Shown here one piece after another: positions 1-7,301 of a DNA stretch of 22,655 bases. The stretch comes from H17-190 sp034435615. GTDB lineage: Bacteria; Chloroflexota; Dehalococcoidia; SM23-28-2; HRBIN24. The notes below the pieces were generated by a model. It worked only from the letters and a program-made list of their open reading frames with translations. It made no database searches and was not told where the DNA came from. Position numbers and translations under genes: made by a program. The stretch spans positions 1 through 22,655 of the forward strand of contig DAOTWZ010000066.1 in assembly GCA_034435615.1 (NCBI GenBank), written 5' to 3'. Every line of letters starts with the position of its first letter. Within the stretch, counting starts at the first letter, position 1.

Positions 1-76
1 TGGAGGGCCGCCCGGGAGTCGAACCCGGAACCCGCGGATTAAGAGTCCGCTGCTCTGCCGATTGAGCTAGCGGCCC
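1..76 (-). tRNA. tRNA-Lys (anticodon CUU)
   Basis: The minus strand folds into a complete 76-nt cloverleaf: 7-bp acceptor GGGCCGC/GCGGCCC, D stem GCTC/GAGC, anticodon stem GCGGA/TCCGC, T stem CCGGG/CCCGG with loop TTCGACT, and an encoded 3' CCA at 1-3. The seven-base anticodon loop is CTCTTAA, giving anticodon CUU, which reads AAG (Lys). The discriminator base (position 4 on the plus strand) is U, whereas bacterial tRNA-Lys usually carries A73. It lies downstream of the hairpin that ends the oxidoreductase run, so it probably has its own promoter, which I could not identify. Confidence 0.96.
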
Positions 77-90
77 ACCTAACAGATTGA

Positions 91-126
91 CAGGGCCCCT
101 CCCCGTTTGTCAAGGGAGGGGCCCTG
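91..126 (-). terminator. Hairpin terminator after the oxidoreductase run
   Basis: A perfect 13-bp stem (91-103 with 114-126) encloses a 10-nt loop. It lies 34 bases past the stop of the first luciferase-like gene and just before the tRNA gene. No strong U-run follows on either strand (minus side reads TCAATCTGTT), so it may be a weak or factor-assisted terminator. Confidence 0.65.
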
Positions 127-160
127 TCCGCTCCCCTGCCTTCTCCCGGGGCGGCCGCGC

Positions 161-1021
161 CTAGGCCACTATCTCCGCCAGTCGCCGTAGCTGGTCCAGG
201 TCTGCCACCGTGGGCCAGAGGCATACCTCGTCGAAACCGGCCTCCTCGCACACCTTGATGACCTGGCGGACCGCCTCTGGGGTGGTCACCATCCCCTGGA
301 CTACGTATTCGGCACCCTGTCCGGCGAAGGCGTAGTAGTCCCGCAGGTAGGCGGCGCCTTTCTCGACGTCGCCCAGGGCGAAGTAGGCGGCAGCCTTGAG
401 GGAAGGGGTGCCGGAGCGGCCGGCCTCCCGCCAGGCGTTCCTGATGAACTGGGCCACCTCCTGGGCCCGGCCCAGGACGGCCGGGGTACCGATGAAGCCA
501 TCGGCGATGCGGGCAGCGCGGGCCATGGCCGCCTCGGCATTGGCACCGATGAGGATGGGCGGACCGCCGGGCTGGACGGGACGGGGGCCGATGGGACCCA
601 CCTCGTCGCTCAGGGGCTCGCCCCGCCAGATGCGACGCATCGTCTCGATGGTGCGCTCCAGCCGGCGGCCACGGTTGCGGAAAGGCTGCCCCGTGGCCTG
701 GTAGTCGTCCGGACGGGCGCCGATCCCCAGGGCCAGCGTCAGGCGGCCGCCGGAGAGGACGTCCACGGTGGCCGCCTGCTTGGCCAGCATGACCGGCTCC
801 CGCAAGGTGGCCAGGAGGACGGAGGGCATGAGCCTGACCCGCCGCGTCACCGCCGCGGCGGCCGCCAGCGCCGCCATGGGCTCCTGGTTGGGATAGACGA
901 CGCGGTCTATGACGGAGAGGGAAGAGAAGGGGCCTTCATCGGCCAGTTGCGCCCACCGGATGACGGTCTCCCCCGGCGTCCCCGGGATGGTGGACGGCAG
1001 ACCCACGCCTATGTCTACCAT
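161..1021 (-). CDS. Luciferase-like (LLM class) flavin-dependent oxidoreductase
   Basis: This 286-aa protein is a bacterial-luciferase-like monooxygenase or F420/FMN-dependent oxidoreductase with a TIM-barrel fold, acting in the cytoplasm on an unknown substrate. Visible family marks are the N-terminal strand IGVGLPS (residues 4-10), the SGGR turn at 90-93 followed by LGIGARPDDY (98-107), which forms part of the flavin phosphate site, PPILIGA (154-160) and RAARIADGF (168-176). The ATG start has GGGAGGAAG upstream at rather long spacing. It lies 41 bases after another luciferase-like gene and is probably co-transcribed with it. F420 rather than FMN as cofactor is inferred from the subfamily look; the reaction cannot be assigned. 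Confidence 0.9.
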   Translation of the reverse strand: MVDIGVGLPSTIPGTPGETVIRWAQLADEGPFSSLSVIDRVVYPNQEPMAALAAAAAVTRRVRLMPSVLLATLREPVMLAKQAATVDVLSGGRLTLALGIGARPDDYQATGQPFRNRGRRLERTIETMRRIWRGEPLSDEVGPIGPRPVQPGGPPILIGANAEAAMARAARIADGFIGTPAVLGRAQEVAQFIRNAWREAGRSGTPSLKAAAYFALGDVEKGAAYLRDYYAFAGQGAEYVVQGMVTTPEAVRQVIKVCEEAGFDEVCLWPTVADLDQLRRLAEIVA

Positions 1022-1062
1022 TCGCTATCTTCCTCCCTGATCTATGGTCCGGGCCGGAGGCG

Positions 1063-1992
1063 TCAGGCCAGCTCCCGCAGGGCCTCCAGCCGGTAGAAGT
1101 AGTCCTCGCGAGTCCTGACGGCCGTGGAGAAGGTGGGGTCGAAGAAGACCTCGTCCACGCCCAGCTCCCGCAGGCCCTGGACATCGCCCTTGATCTGCTC
1201 CAGGGTGCCCATGAAGATGGCCCGCTCCTCTGCCTTGAGGGGGCTCTCGGTCAGCTCCACGTTCCCCCGCACTATCACCTTCACCTGGGCCGGGTCGCGG
1301 CCGGCCTGACGGGCCAGCTCCTTCACCGTGCTGATCATCTCCGCCATGCGGGAGAGAGTGCGCACGGTGCGCCCGGAGGGCGTCCAGCCGTCGGCCAGGG
1401 TGGCGGCCCGCCGCAGGACGTCGGGGGCGTAGCCGCCTATGTATATCGGGGGATGGGGCTTCTGGAGGGGCTTGGGCTGGATGATGGACTTGGGGATGCG
1501 GTAATAGCGCCCCTCAAACTGGACGGGCTCCTGCATCCAGATGGCCTTGAGGACGGCCAGATACTCGTCCGCCCGGCGGGTGCGTCCCCTGGTGGAGACG
1601 CCCACGGCGTCGAACTCGTCCTTGTTCCACCCCTGGCCGAGCCCCACCAGGAGGCGCCCGCCGGAGTAGAGGTCGAGGGCGGTGAGGAGGCGGGCCAGGA
1701 CGATGGGGCTGTAGTAGAACATGACCGCCACGTTGGTGCCGATGCCGATGCGCCGCGTCTGGGTGGCGGCCACTGCCAGGGTTATGAAGGGGTCTATGGA
1801 GCGCTTGAAGAATTCGGGGTGGGAGCCGTCCGGCGTGCCCGGGTAGGGAGACTGGGGCTCCAGGGCGTAGAGGAGCCGCTCGGTTATCCAGAGAGTGTCG
1901 TAGCCCAGCTCCTCCGCCCGCCTCGCCGCCTCCACCACCGCCTCGGGGCTGGCTGCCAATCCCAGGTGGGGCAGGACGATACCTACCTTCAT
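1063..1992 (-). CDS. Luciferase-like oxidoreductase, probably F420-dependent (TIGR03619-like)
   Basis: This 309-aa luciferase-like oxidoreductase begins MKVGIVLPHLG, the usual start for F420-dependent LLM proteins. SGGR (110-113) leads into GLGQGWNKDEFDAVGV (117-132), and PPIYIGG (181-187) and ATLADGW (197-203) are the other family signatures. I chose the ATG at 1992 because AAGGAG lies at the proper distance; an in-frame start at 2076 would add 28 residues unlike the family and place the start upstream of the likely -10 box. It resembles the TIGR03619 group. It shares only fold-level similarity with the neighbouring luciferase-like protein, so this is not a recent duplication. Substrate unknown. 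Confidence 0.92.
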   Translation of the reverse strand: MKVGIVLPHLGLAASPEAVVEAARRAEELGYDTLWITERLLYALEPQSPYPGTPDGSHPEFFKRSIDPFITLAVAATQTRRIGIGTNVAVMFYYSPIVLARLLTALDLYSGGRLLVGLGQGWNKDEFDAVGVSTRGRTRRADEYLAVLKAIWMQEPVQFEGRYYRIPKSIIQPKPLQKPHPPIYIGGYAPDVLRRAATLADGWTPSGRTVRTLSRMAEMISTVKELARQAGRDPAQVKVIVRGNVELTESPLKAEERAIFMGTLEQIKGDVQGLRELGVDEVFFDPTFSTAVRTREDYFYRLEALRELA

Positions 1993-2049
1993 CGGTGCTC
2001 CTTTCCGGAGGTCTGGCGCAGGCCCTCCCGAAGTGAAATCGCTGCACTT

Positions 2050-2060
2050 ATGATAGCACA
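2050..2060 (-). promoter_or_regulatory. Extended -10 promoter for the luciferase-like pair
   Basis: On the minus strand TGCTATCAT forms an extended -10 element (TATCAT matches 5 of 6, at 2050-2055) in the 97-base gap after the hydratase gene. No good -35 box is seen, as expected for extended -10 promoters. It would let the two luciferase-like genes be transcribed separately from the hydratase. Confidence 0.4.
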
Positions 2061-2089
2061 GCGGCGCTGCAGCCACAGGGGGGGGAGCC

Positions 2090-3004
2090 CTAGTCTCCCT
2101 GGCGACCGCCGTCCTGGCGTTCCCGCTCCAGCTCCTCCTCCAGGGCGTCCAGAGCGCGCCGCAACAGCTCCACCTCCCGGCGACGCAGTTGCCAGAAGCG
2201 GGGCCGCCGCTTCTCCAGGAAGGCGGTGCCCCCCTCTCTCCCCTCGGGGATGTCGAAGAAGTCGGGGTAGAGCCAGTTCATCTGGGCGCCTATCTGGGGC
2301 ATGGTGTCCAGCTCCCAGTCGAAGGCGGCCTTCAGGATCTCCAGGCAGCGCGGGGAGACGGAGAGGAGCTCCTCGCACCACTTGTCCACTTCTTCCTCCA
2401 GCCTCTCCAGGGGCACCACCTTGTTGACGAGCCCCATCGCCAGCGCCTCGGAGGCGGTGTAGCGGCGGCAGAGCATCCATATCTCCCGCGCCTTCTTGGC
2501 CCCCACCACCCGCACCAGATAGGGCATGATGTAGCCATCGGCGGGGCTGGAGATGCGGGGGCCGTTCTGGCCGAAGATGGCGTTGTCGGCGGCGATGGTG
2601 AAGTCGCAGCAGTAGGCCAGGTGGTGGCTGCCGCCGATGCAGTAGCCCTTGACCATGGCGATGACCGGCTTGCGGCACATGCGGATGAGACGGTTGGGCA
2701 TGGGGCGCCAGTAGAACTGCTCACGGAGCCCCCACTGCTCCCAGACCACGTCGCCCCCGGTGCCGAAGTGGTCGCCCGTGCCGCTCAGCACCGCCACGCC
2801 GATGAGGGGGTCATGGCTGGCGTCGTAGAAGGCGCGGAACATCTCGTCCAGGGTGTGGGCAGTGAAGGCGTTGTAGGTCTCCGGGCGGTTCACCAGGACA
2901 CGGGCCACCCCGCCGCCCAGCTCCGTATGGAACTTCTTCTCGTAGACGATGTCGGTGAAGTCCAGGCCCTCTCCCCTGACCTTCTCCCAGTCGGTCCAGC
3001 CCAT
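2090..3004 (-). CDS. Enoyl-CoA hydratase/isomerase family protein, MenB-like
   Basis: This 304-aa crotonase-fold protein resembles 1,4-dihydroxy-2-naphthoyl-CoA synthase (MenB). Residues 118-126 (VKGYCIGGS), IAADNAIFGQNGPR (137-150), KKAREIWMLCRRY (170-182) and MGLVNKVVPL (190-199) closely follow MenB, and the oxyanion-hole segment GTGGD is at 81-85. However, the MenB stretch GSFDAGYG reads SSPADGYI here (152-159), which moves or loses the aspartate expected there, and no men genes are near. A CoA-thioester hydratase or hydrolase of another pathway is equally likely. The C-terminal 35 residues are charged and look helical. The ATG is preceded by AGGAGG, 15 bases after the DsrE-like gene, so the two are probably co-translated. 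Confidence 0.85.
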   Translation of the reverse strand: MGWTDWEKVRGEGLDFTDIVYEKKFHTELGGGVARVLVNRPETYNAFTAHTLDEMFRAFYDASHDPLIGVAVLSGTGDHFGTGGDVVWEQWGLREQFYWRPMPNRLIRMCRKPVIAMVKGYCIGGSHHLAYCCDFTIAADNAIFGQNGPRISSPADGYIMPYLVRVVGAKKAREIWMLCRRYTASEALAMGLVNKVVPLERLEEEVDKWCEELLSVSPRCLEILKAAFDWELDTMPQIGAQMNWLYPDFFDIPEGREGGTAFLEKRRPRFWQLRRREVELLRRALDALEEELERERQDGGRQGD

Positions 3005-3019
3005 GGCGCACCTCCTCGC

Positions 3020-3448
3020 TCAGAAGCTACCGATGACCTGCCTGGCCCGCTCCAGCATCTGCAACAGCTCTCCCATCTCCACCCTGACGACGCCCTGGGG
3101 GAGCCGGCCCTCGGCGTTCAGGAGGGCCGTCCACAGGGGGCAGGCCAGCAGCCTGACCCCGGCCTGCCTCGCCTCCTCGATGGAGGCGGTGGCGTGGAGC
3201 TGCCGCCCCTCGCCGCGGCCCAGGAGGGGCAGGCCCATGGCCCGTCCCTGGTCGGCCATGGTGAGCCGCAACTCCTGCCCCTGGAGGCCGGTGGGCCAGA
3301 GAAAGACGCCGCCCGTCAGGGCGGCCAGGGCCTCCCCGGTGAAGAGGACGGCCACCTGCTTGCCCGCTCGCTGTGCCTCCGTGGCCACCCGCATGGTGCC
3401 CAGCAGGGAGCTGGCCTGAGCGTCCCTGAGGATGAAGAGCAGGTCCAT
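3020..3448 (-). CDS. DsrE/DsrF-like family protein
   Basis: This 142-aa protein has the DsrE/F-like layout: N-terminal strand MDLLFIL, a long helix with amphipathic character (about 11-29), strand QVAVLFTGEAL (31-41), and a late strand VRLLACPLW with one cysteine (Cys103) in the position where sulfur-relay members carry their persulfide cysteine. DsrE-family proteins act in cytoplasmic sulfur transfer or have unknown roles; no other sulfur genes are present, so function is open. I chose the ATG at 3448 because AGGAGGT lies just upstream; a longer frame to 3487 would start upstream of the predicted transcription start. It heads the leftward run. Confidence 0.75.
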   Translation of the reverse strand: MDLLFILRDAQASSLLGTMRVATEAQRAGKQVAVLFTGEALAALTGGVFLWPTGLQGQELRLTMADQGRAMGLPLLGRGEGRQLHATASIEEARQAGVRLLACPLWTALLNAEGRLPQGVVRVEMGELLQMLERARQVIGSF

Positions 3449-3477
3449 CCGCCTACCTCCTTCGGACTCTTGGCGGT

Positions 3478-3487
3478 AATATAGCAC
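3478..3487 (-). promoter_or_regulatory. Extended -10 promoter for the DsrE-like gene
   Basis: The minus strand carries TGCTATATT, an extended -10 with TATATT at 3478-3483 (5 of 6). Transcription would begin near 3470, about 22 bases before the start codon. It lies in the 136-base divergent gap shared with purB; no convincing plus-strand promoter was found there. Confidence 0.5.
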
Positions 3488-3584
3488 GCCGGCCGCTTAC
3501 GCTCCGCGCCCGGGGAGCGACGGGGATTCCCTTATCGACCTCTCTTCCCTTACCATTAGGGACGGCCCCGGTGAGGCGAGCAGC

Positions 3585-4877
3585 ATGATAGACCGCTACA
3601 CGCGTCCCCAGATGGGGCGCATCTGGTCCCAGGAGAACAAGCTCCAGAAGTGGCTCCAGGTGGAGATCGCCGTGGCGGAGGCCTGGGCCGAACTGGGCCA
3701 CGTCCCCCCGGCGGCCCTGGAGCGCATCCGCCAGGCCAGCTACGACGTGGAGGCCTGGCGCCGCTACGAGCGGGAGATGCACCACGACTTCAACGCCTTC
3801 CTGCGCACCGTGGCCGACAGCATCGGCCCCGAGGCGGCCAGCTATCTCCACCTGGGCCTCACCTCCTACGATGTCGAGGACACGGCGCTGGCCCTCCTCC
3901 TCCTGGAGGCGGCATCCCTCCTCCAGGAGGACCTGGAGGGGCTCATGGCGGCGGTGGCGGAGCGGGCGCGGGAGCACCGGGGCACCATCATGGCCGGCCG
4001 CACCCACGGCGTCCACGCCGAGCCCACCTCCTTCGGCCTGAAGCTGGCCCTCTGGTGGGACGAGCTGCGCCGCCATCGTGAACGCCTCCAGCGGGCCAGA
4101 GAGGAGATAGGGGTGGGGAAAATTTCGGGCGCCGTGGGGACGCACGCCACCGTCCCGCCGGAGGTGGAGGAGCGGGTCTGCCGTCGCCTGGGACTGGGGG
4201 TGGCCCCCGTGACGGACCAGGTCATAGCCCGTGACCGTCACGCCCACTTCATGGCCACCCTGGCCCTCCTCGCCGCCAGCCTGGAGAAGTTCGCCACCGA
4301 GGTTCGCCACCTGCAGCGCACGGAGGTGCTGGAGGCGGAGGAGCCCTTCGCCGCCGGGCAGACCGGTTCCAGCGCTATGCCCCACAAGCGCAACCCCGAG
4401 AAGTGCGAGCGCATCTGCGGCCTGGCCCGCCTCTTCCGCGGCTACGTCACGGCCGCCCTGGAGAACGTCTCCCTCTGGCACGAGCGGGACATCTCTCACT
4501 CCTCCGTGGAGCGGGTGGTCCTGCCGGACGCCTGCATCCTGCTGGACTACATGCTGGACCTTTTCACCCAGGTGGTGCGCGGCCTCCAGGTCTACCCGGA
4601 GCGGATGCGCCGCAACCTGGAGGCGAGCCACGGCCTCGTCTTCTCCCAGCGGGTGCTCATCGCTCTCATGGAGAAGGGGCTCCCCCGGCCCGAGGCCTAC
4701 CGCCTGGTGCAGCGCAACGCCATGCGGGCCTGGCGGGAGGAGCGTCCCTTCCTGGAGCTGCTGGCCGACGACCCTGAGGTGACCGCCCACCTCTCCCGGG
4801 ACGAGCTGACCTCCCTCTTCGACCCTGCCTATTACCTGCGCTACGTGGACACCATCTTCGCGAGGTTGGGACTATGA
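3585..4877 (+). CDS. purB: Adenylosuccinate lyase
   Basis: PurB (430 aa) splits SAICAR to AICAR and adenylosuccinate to AMP, releasing fumarate, in purine synthesis. The opening MIDRYTRPQMGRIWS is typical. Key regions are LTSYDVEDTA (92-101), GRTHG with the general-acid histidine His141, and the fumarase/aspartase-superfamily signature GSSAMPHKRNP (261-271) on the flexible loop carrying the catalytic serine. Length matches the bacterial 430-aa type. The ribosome site (GAGGCGAG) is weak. The stop overlaps the purC start by ATGA, so the two are translationally coupled. Confidence 0.97.
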   Translation: MIDRYTRPQMGRIWSQENKLQKWLQVEIAVAEAWAELGHVPPAALERIRQASYDVEAWRRYEREMHHDFNAFLRTVADSIGPEAASYLHLGLTSYDVEDTALALLLLEAASLLQEDLEGLMAAVAERAREHRGTIMAGRTHGVHAEPTSFGLKLALWWDELRRHRERLQRAREEIGVGKISGAVGTHATVPPEVEERVCRRLGLGVAPVTDQVIARDRHAHFMATLALLAASLEKFATEVRHLQRTEVLEAEEPFAAGQTGSSAMPHKRNPEKCERICGLARLFRGYVTAALENVSLWHERDISHSSVERVVLPDACILLDYMLDLFTQVVRGLQVYPERMRRNLEASHGLVFSQRVLIALMEKGLPRPEAYRLVQRNAMRAWREERPFLELLADDPEVTAHLSRDELTSLFDPAYYLRYVDTIFARLGL

Positions 4878-5761
4878 GCGTCGTCATCGAGACCCACCTG
4901 GACCTGCCCCTCTTCCACCGCGGCAAGGTGCGGGACACCTACGACCTGGGCGACCGCCTCCTCATGGTGGCCACCGACCGCATCTCCGCCTTCGACGTCG
5001 TCCTGCCCAACGGCATCCCGGACAAGGGGCTGGTGCTGAGCCAGCTCTCCGCTTTCTGGTTCCAGCAGACGGCGGAGGTGGTGCCCAACCACTTCCTCCG
5101 CCTGGTGGACGCCACGGAGGTGGACGGCCTCCGCCTCCCCCCGGAGGTGGTGGGCCGGGCGATGATCGTCCGCAGGGCCCAGCGCATAGACATCGAGTGC
5201 ATCGTGCGGGGCTTCCTCTCCGGCTCGGCCTGGGAGGAGTACCGTCGGCAGGGCACGGTGGGGGGCATGAAGATGCCCAAGGGGCTGGAGGAGTCCCAGG
5301 AGCTGCCGGAGCCCCTCTTCACGCCCACCACCAAGGCGGAGGTGGGCCACGACGAGCCCATAACCTGGGAGCAGATGGTGGAGATGGTGGGGACGCGGGC
5401 GGCCACCGCCATGCGGCTGCGCAGCCTGGCCCTCTACCGCTACGCCCGGGACTACGCCCGCGAGCGGGGTATCATCATCGCCGATACCAAGTTCGAGTTC
5501 GGCTGGCTGGACGACGAGATCATCCTCATCGACGAGGTGCTGACGCCCGACTCCAGCCGCTTCTGGCCGGCCGACCAGTACCAGCCTGGCCGCCCTCAGC
5601 CCAGCTTCGATAAGCAGTTCGTGCGGGACTACCTGAGCTCCCTGGGCTGGGACCGCCAGCCGCCCGCCCCCGAGCTGCCGCCGGACATCGTGGAACGTAC
5701 AGCCGAGAAGTACCGCGAGGCCTTCCGTCGCCTCACCGGACAGGAGCTGGTGAGGGCCTGA
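4874..5761 (+). CDS. purC: Phosphoribosylaminoimidazole-succinocarboxamide synthase (SAICAR synthetase)
   Basis: PurC (295 aa) joins CAIR and aspartate using ATP to give SAICAR, which PurB then cleaves. Recognisable blocks are GKVRDTY (17-23), ATDRISAFD (33-41), IECIVRGFLSGSAW (107-120), IIADTKFEFG (201-210) and DEVLTPDSSRFW (220-231). At 295 aa it belongs to the longer PurC form (about 290-300 aa) found in yeast and several bacterial phyla, rather than the 237-aa E. coli form. The start codon overlaps the purB stop. Confidence 0.97.
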   Translation: MSVVIETHLDLPLFHRGKVRDTYDLGDRLLMVATDRISAFDVVLPNGIPDKGLVLSQLSAFWFQQTAEVVPNHFLRLVDATEVDGLRLPPEVVGRAMIVRRAQRIDIECIVRGFLSGSAWEEYRRQGTVGGMKMPKGLEESQELPEPLFTPTTKAEVGHDEPITWEQMVEMVGTRAATAMRLRSLALYRYARDYARERGIIIADTKFEFGWLDDEIILIDEVLTPDSSRFWPADQYQPGRPQPSFDKQFVRDYLSSLGWDRQPPAPELPPDIVERTAEKYREAFRRLTGQELVRA

Positions 5762-5772
5762 CACGGGCAGAG

Positions 5773-6291
5773 ATGCAGCAGGACGAGCGGAGCCAACGGG
5801 CCCTGGCCTACCTGCGCTATCAGGGGGCCAAGCCCCCGGCCGAGCTGCGCTCCCTCCTGGAGCGCACCGCCGCCGAGTGTGCCCGCTCCCTGGAGGGCGT
5901 GAGCGAGGAGCAGGCGCGCTTCAAGCCCTCCCCCGATGAGTGGTCCATGACCGAGGTGCTGCGCCACCTGGTCTTCTCGGCCGAGCAGGCCAACCGCACG
6001 GCCCGCGCCCTGGCCAGCGGCGCCGGTGGACTCCCCACCTACGACCCCGGCTTCGGCCCCTACCAGGGCTGGGCCTTCCCCGACCTGAAGCGGCGGCTGG
6101 CGGAGCTGCTGGACGAGGCCATGGACCTCGTGGAGGCCCTGCCAGCGGCGCAGGAGACGATGGCCACGGCGCCCCACATCCTGGGCGACCTCAACTGCAG
6201 GGAGTGGCTGGTCTTCCACCGCCTGCACATCGCCGACCACCTGGAGCAGATCGAGAAGATCAGGTCCGCCCCTGGGTACCCGGAGGGCTGA
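5773..6291 (+). CDS. DinB-like (YfiT/DinB four-helix) metal-binding protein
   Basis: This 172-aa protein fits the DinB/YfiT-like superfamily: an all-helical bundle with a conserved W-x-x-x-E-V-L-x-H-L block (WSMTEVLRHLV, 57-67) giving His65, and a distal H-x-x-x-H (His152, His156 in RLHIADHLEQIEKI). These three histidines form the usual metal triad. Members include thiol-dependent transferases and many uncharacterised proteins; a substrate cannot be assigned. It lies 11 bases after purC and one base before purS, so it is inside the purine operon although no purine role is known for the family. Confidence 0.8.
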   Translation: MQQDERSQRALAYLRYQGAKPPAELRSLLERTAAECARSLEGVSEEQARFKPSPDEWSMTEVLRHLVFSAEQANRTARALASGAGGLPTYDPGFGPYQGWAFPDLKRRLAELLDEAMDLVEALPAAQETMATAPHILGDLNCREWLVFHRLHIADHLEQIEKIRSAPGYPEG

Positions 6292-6292
6292 T

Positions 6293-6544
6293 ATGTTCCT
6301 GGCCCGCGTCTACGTCACCCTGAAGCCCACTGTCAACGACCCCCAGGGCCTCACCATCCGCGGCGCCCTGCACGACCTGGGCTTCCGGGAGGTGGAGACG
6401 GTGCGGGCGGGCAAGTACCTGGAGCTGAAGGTAAAGACCGCCGACCGCCAGGAAGCGGAGCGGCAGGTGGAGGAGATGTGCCGCCAGCTCCTGGCCAACC
6501 CCGTCATCGAGGAGTACCGCTTCGAGCTGGAGCCCCTGCCCTAG
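6293..6544 (+). CDS. purS: Phosphoribosylformylglycinamidine synthase, PurS subunit
   Basis: PurS (83 aa) is the small subunit bridging PurQ and PurL in the three-part FGAM synthetase. The sequence shows the family pattern: ARVYVTLKPTVNDPQG (4-19), ALHDLGF (25-31), VRAGKYLEL (37-45) and the C-terminal NPVIEEYRFEL (69-79). Its ATG begins one base after the stop of the DinB-like gene, so translation is probably coupled. purQ and purL do not follow; the next gene is convergent, 15 bases away, with no obvious terminator between. Confidence 0.94.
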   Translation: MFLARVYVTLKPTVNDPQGLTIRGALHDLGFREVETVRAGKYLELKVKTADRQEAERQVEEMCRQLLANPVIEEYRFELEPLP

Positions 6545-6559
6545 GAGACGGGCGCCTCG

Positions 6560-7252
6560 CTACAGGTTCTCGCGGAAGAGGCGCAGCACCCGCTGCCAGG
6601 CGTCGGCGGCCGCCTGGGCGTTGTAGACCTCCGGTCGGGTGTCGTTGAAGAAAGCGTGCTGGGTGCCCGGGTATATCTGGATCTCGTACTTCTTGCCGTA
6701 GCGCTCCAGGGCTTCCCTGAGCCTGGCCGAGGTGACGGGTGGGTTCACCCACTCGTCGTTTTCGGCGTAGATGACCAGGACGGGGCCGCGCAGGTTCTGC
6801 ACCCGGTCTATGGGCTCCGGGTTGATGCCGTAGAAGGGCGCGGCGGCCCTTATGTGAGGGCTGTCGCAGGCCAGGGTCAGGGCCAGGCCGCCCCCCATGC
6901 AGAAGCCGATGGCGCCTATCCCCCTCCCGCGCGTGTAGGGCTGAGAGGCCAGATAATCGGCCGCCTTCACCAGCTCCCGGCTGGCCTGGTCCATATTCAG
7001 GGCCATCATCAGCTTCTCCGCCTCGTTGGGCTCGCTGGTGACCTTGCCCCGGTACAGGTCGGGGGCCAGGGCGGCGAAGCCCTCACGGGCGAAGCGCTGG
7101 GCCACGTCCTTGATGTGGTCGTCCAGCCCCCACCACTCCTGGACGACGATGACGCCGGGGAAGGGGCCGTCCCCCGCCGGCCGGGCCAGGAAGCCGGGCA
7201 TCGTCTCGCCGTTGGTAGGGAAGTGGACGGTCTCGGTGACGATCTCCGTCAT
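6560..7252 (-). CDS. Dienelactone hydrolase family protein
   Basis: This 230-aa alpha/beta hydrolase belongs to the dienelactone hydrolase family. The catalytic triad is clear: Cys118 in GFCMGG, Asp166 in ENDEW and His199 in THAFFND; Glu39 in VVQEWWGL matches the glutamate that controls the resting cysteine. The classical reaction opens dienelactone to maleylacetate in chloroaromatic breakdown, but many homologues act on other esters. I chose the ATG at 7252 because GGAGG precedes it and a promoter -10 box lies at 7293-7298, which a start at 7285 would nearly abut. It follows hisB by 41 bases and need not share its function. Confidence 0.92.
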   Translation of the reverse strand: MTEIVTETVHFPTNGETMPGFLARPAGDGPFPGVIVVQEWWGLDDHIKDVAQRFAREGFAALAPDLYRGKVTSEPNEAEKLMMALNMDQASRELVKAADYLASQPYTRGRGIGAIGFCMGGGLALTLACDSPHIRAAAPFYGINPEPIDRVQNLRGPVLVIYAENDEWVNPPVTSARLREALERYGKKYEIQIYPGTQHAFFNDTRPEVYNAQAAADAWQRVLRLFRENL

Positions 7253-7292
7253 GTCACGCCTCCTCTCCCGTAAGGTCGCGGCCACTCCATAA

Positions 7293-7301
7293 GTTATATC
7301 A
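7293..7301 (-). promoter_or_regulatory. Extended -10 promoter overlapping the hisB stop
   Basis: TGATATAAC on the minus strand (TATAAC at 7293-7298, 5 of 6) overlaps the last codons of hisB. Transcription would start near 7286, giving a 34-base leader with a good ribosome site for the hydrolase. It suggests the hydrolase can be expressed apart from the his genes. Confidence 0.45.

Noticed and set aside
2090..3004. A confident menB assignment
   Set aside because: The FDAGY active-site stretch is altered and there are no other men genes nearby, so only MenB-like is claimed.
2189..3484. A 431-residue open frame on the plus strand
   Set aside because: It mirrors the crotonase and DsrE-like genes, is rich in G, H and L, and has no ribosome site.
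3453..4790. A 445-residue open frame on the minus strand
   Set aside because: It mirrors purB, whose signature motif and operon context are decisive.
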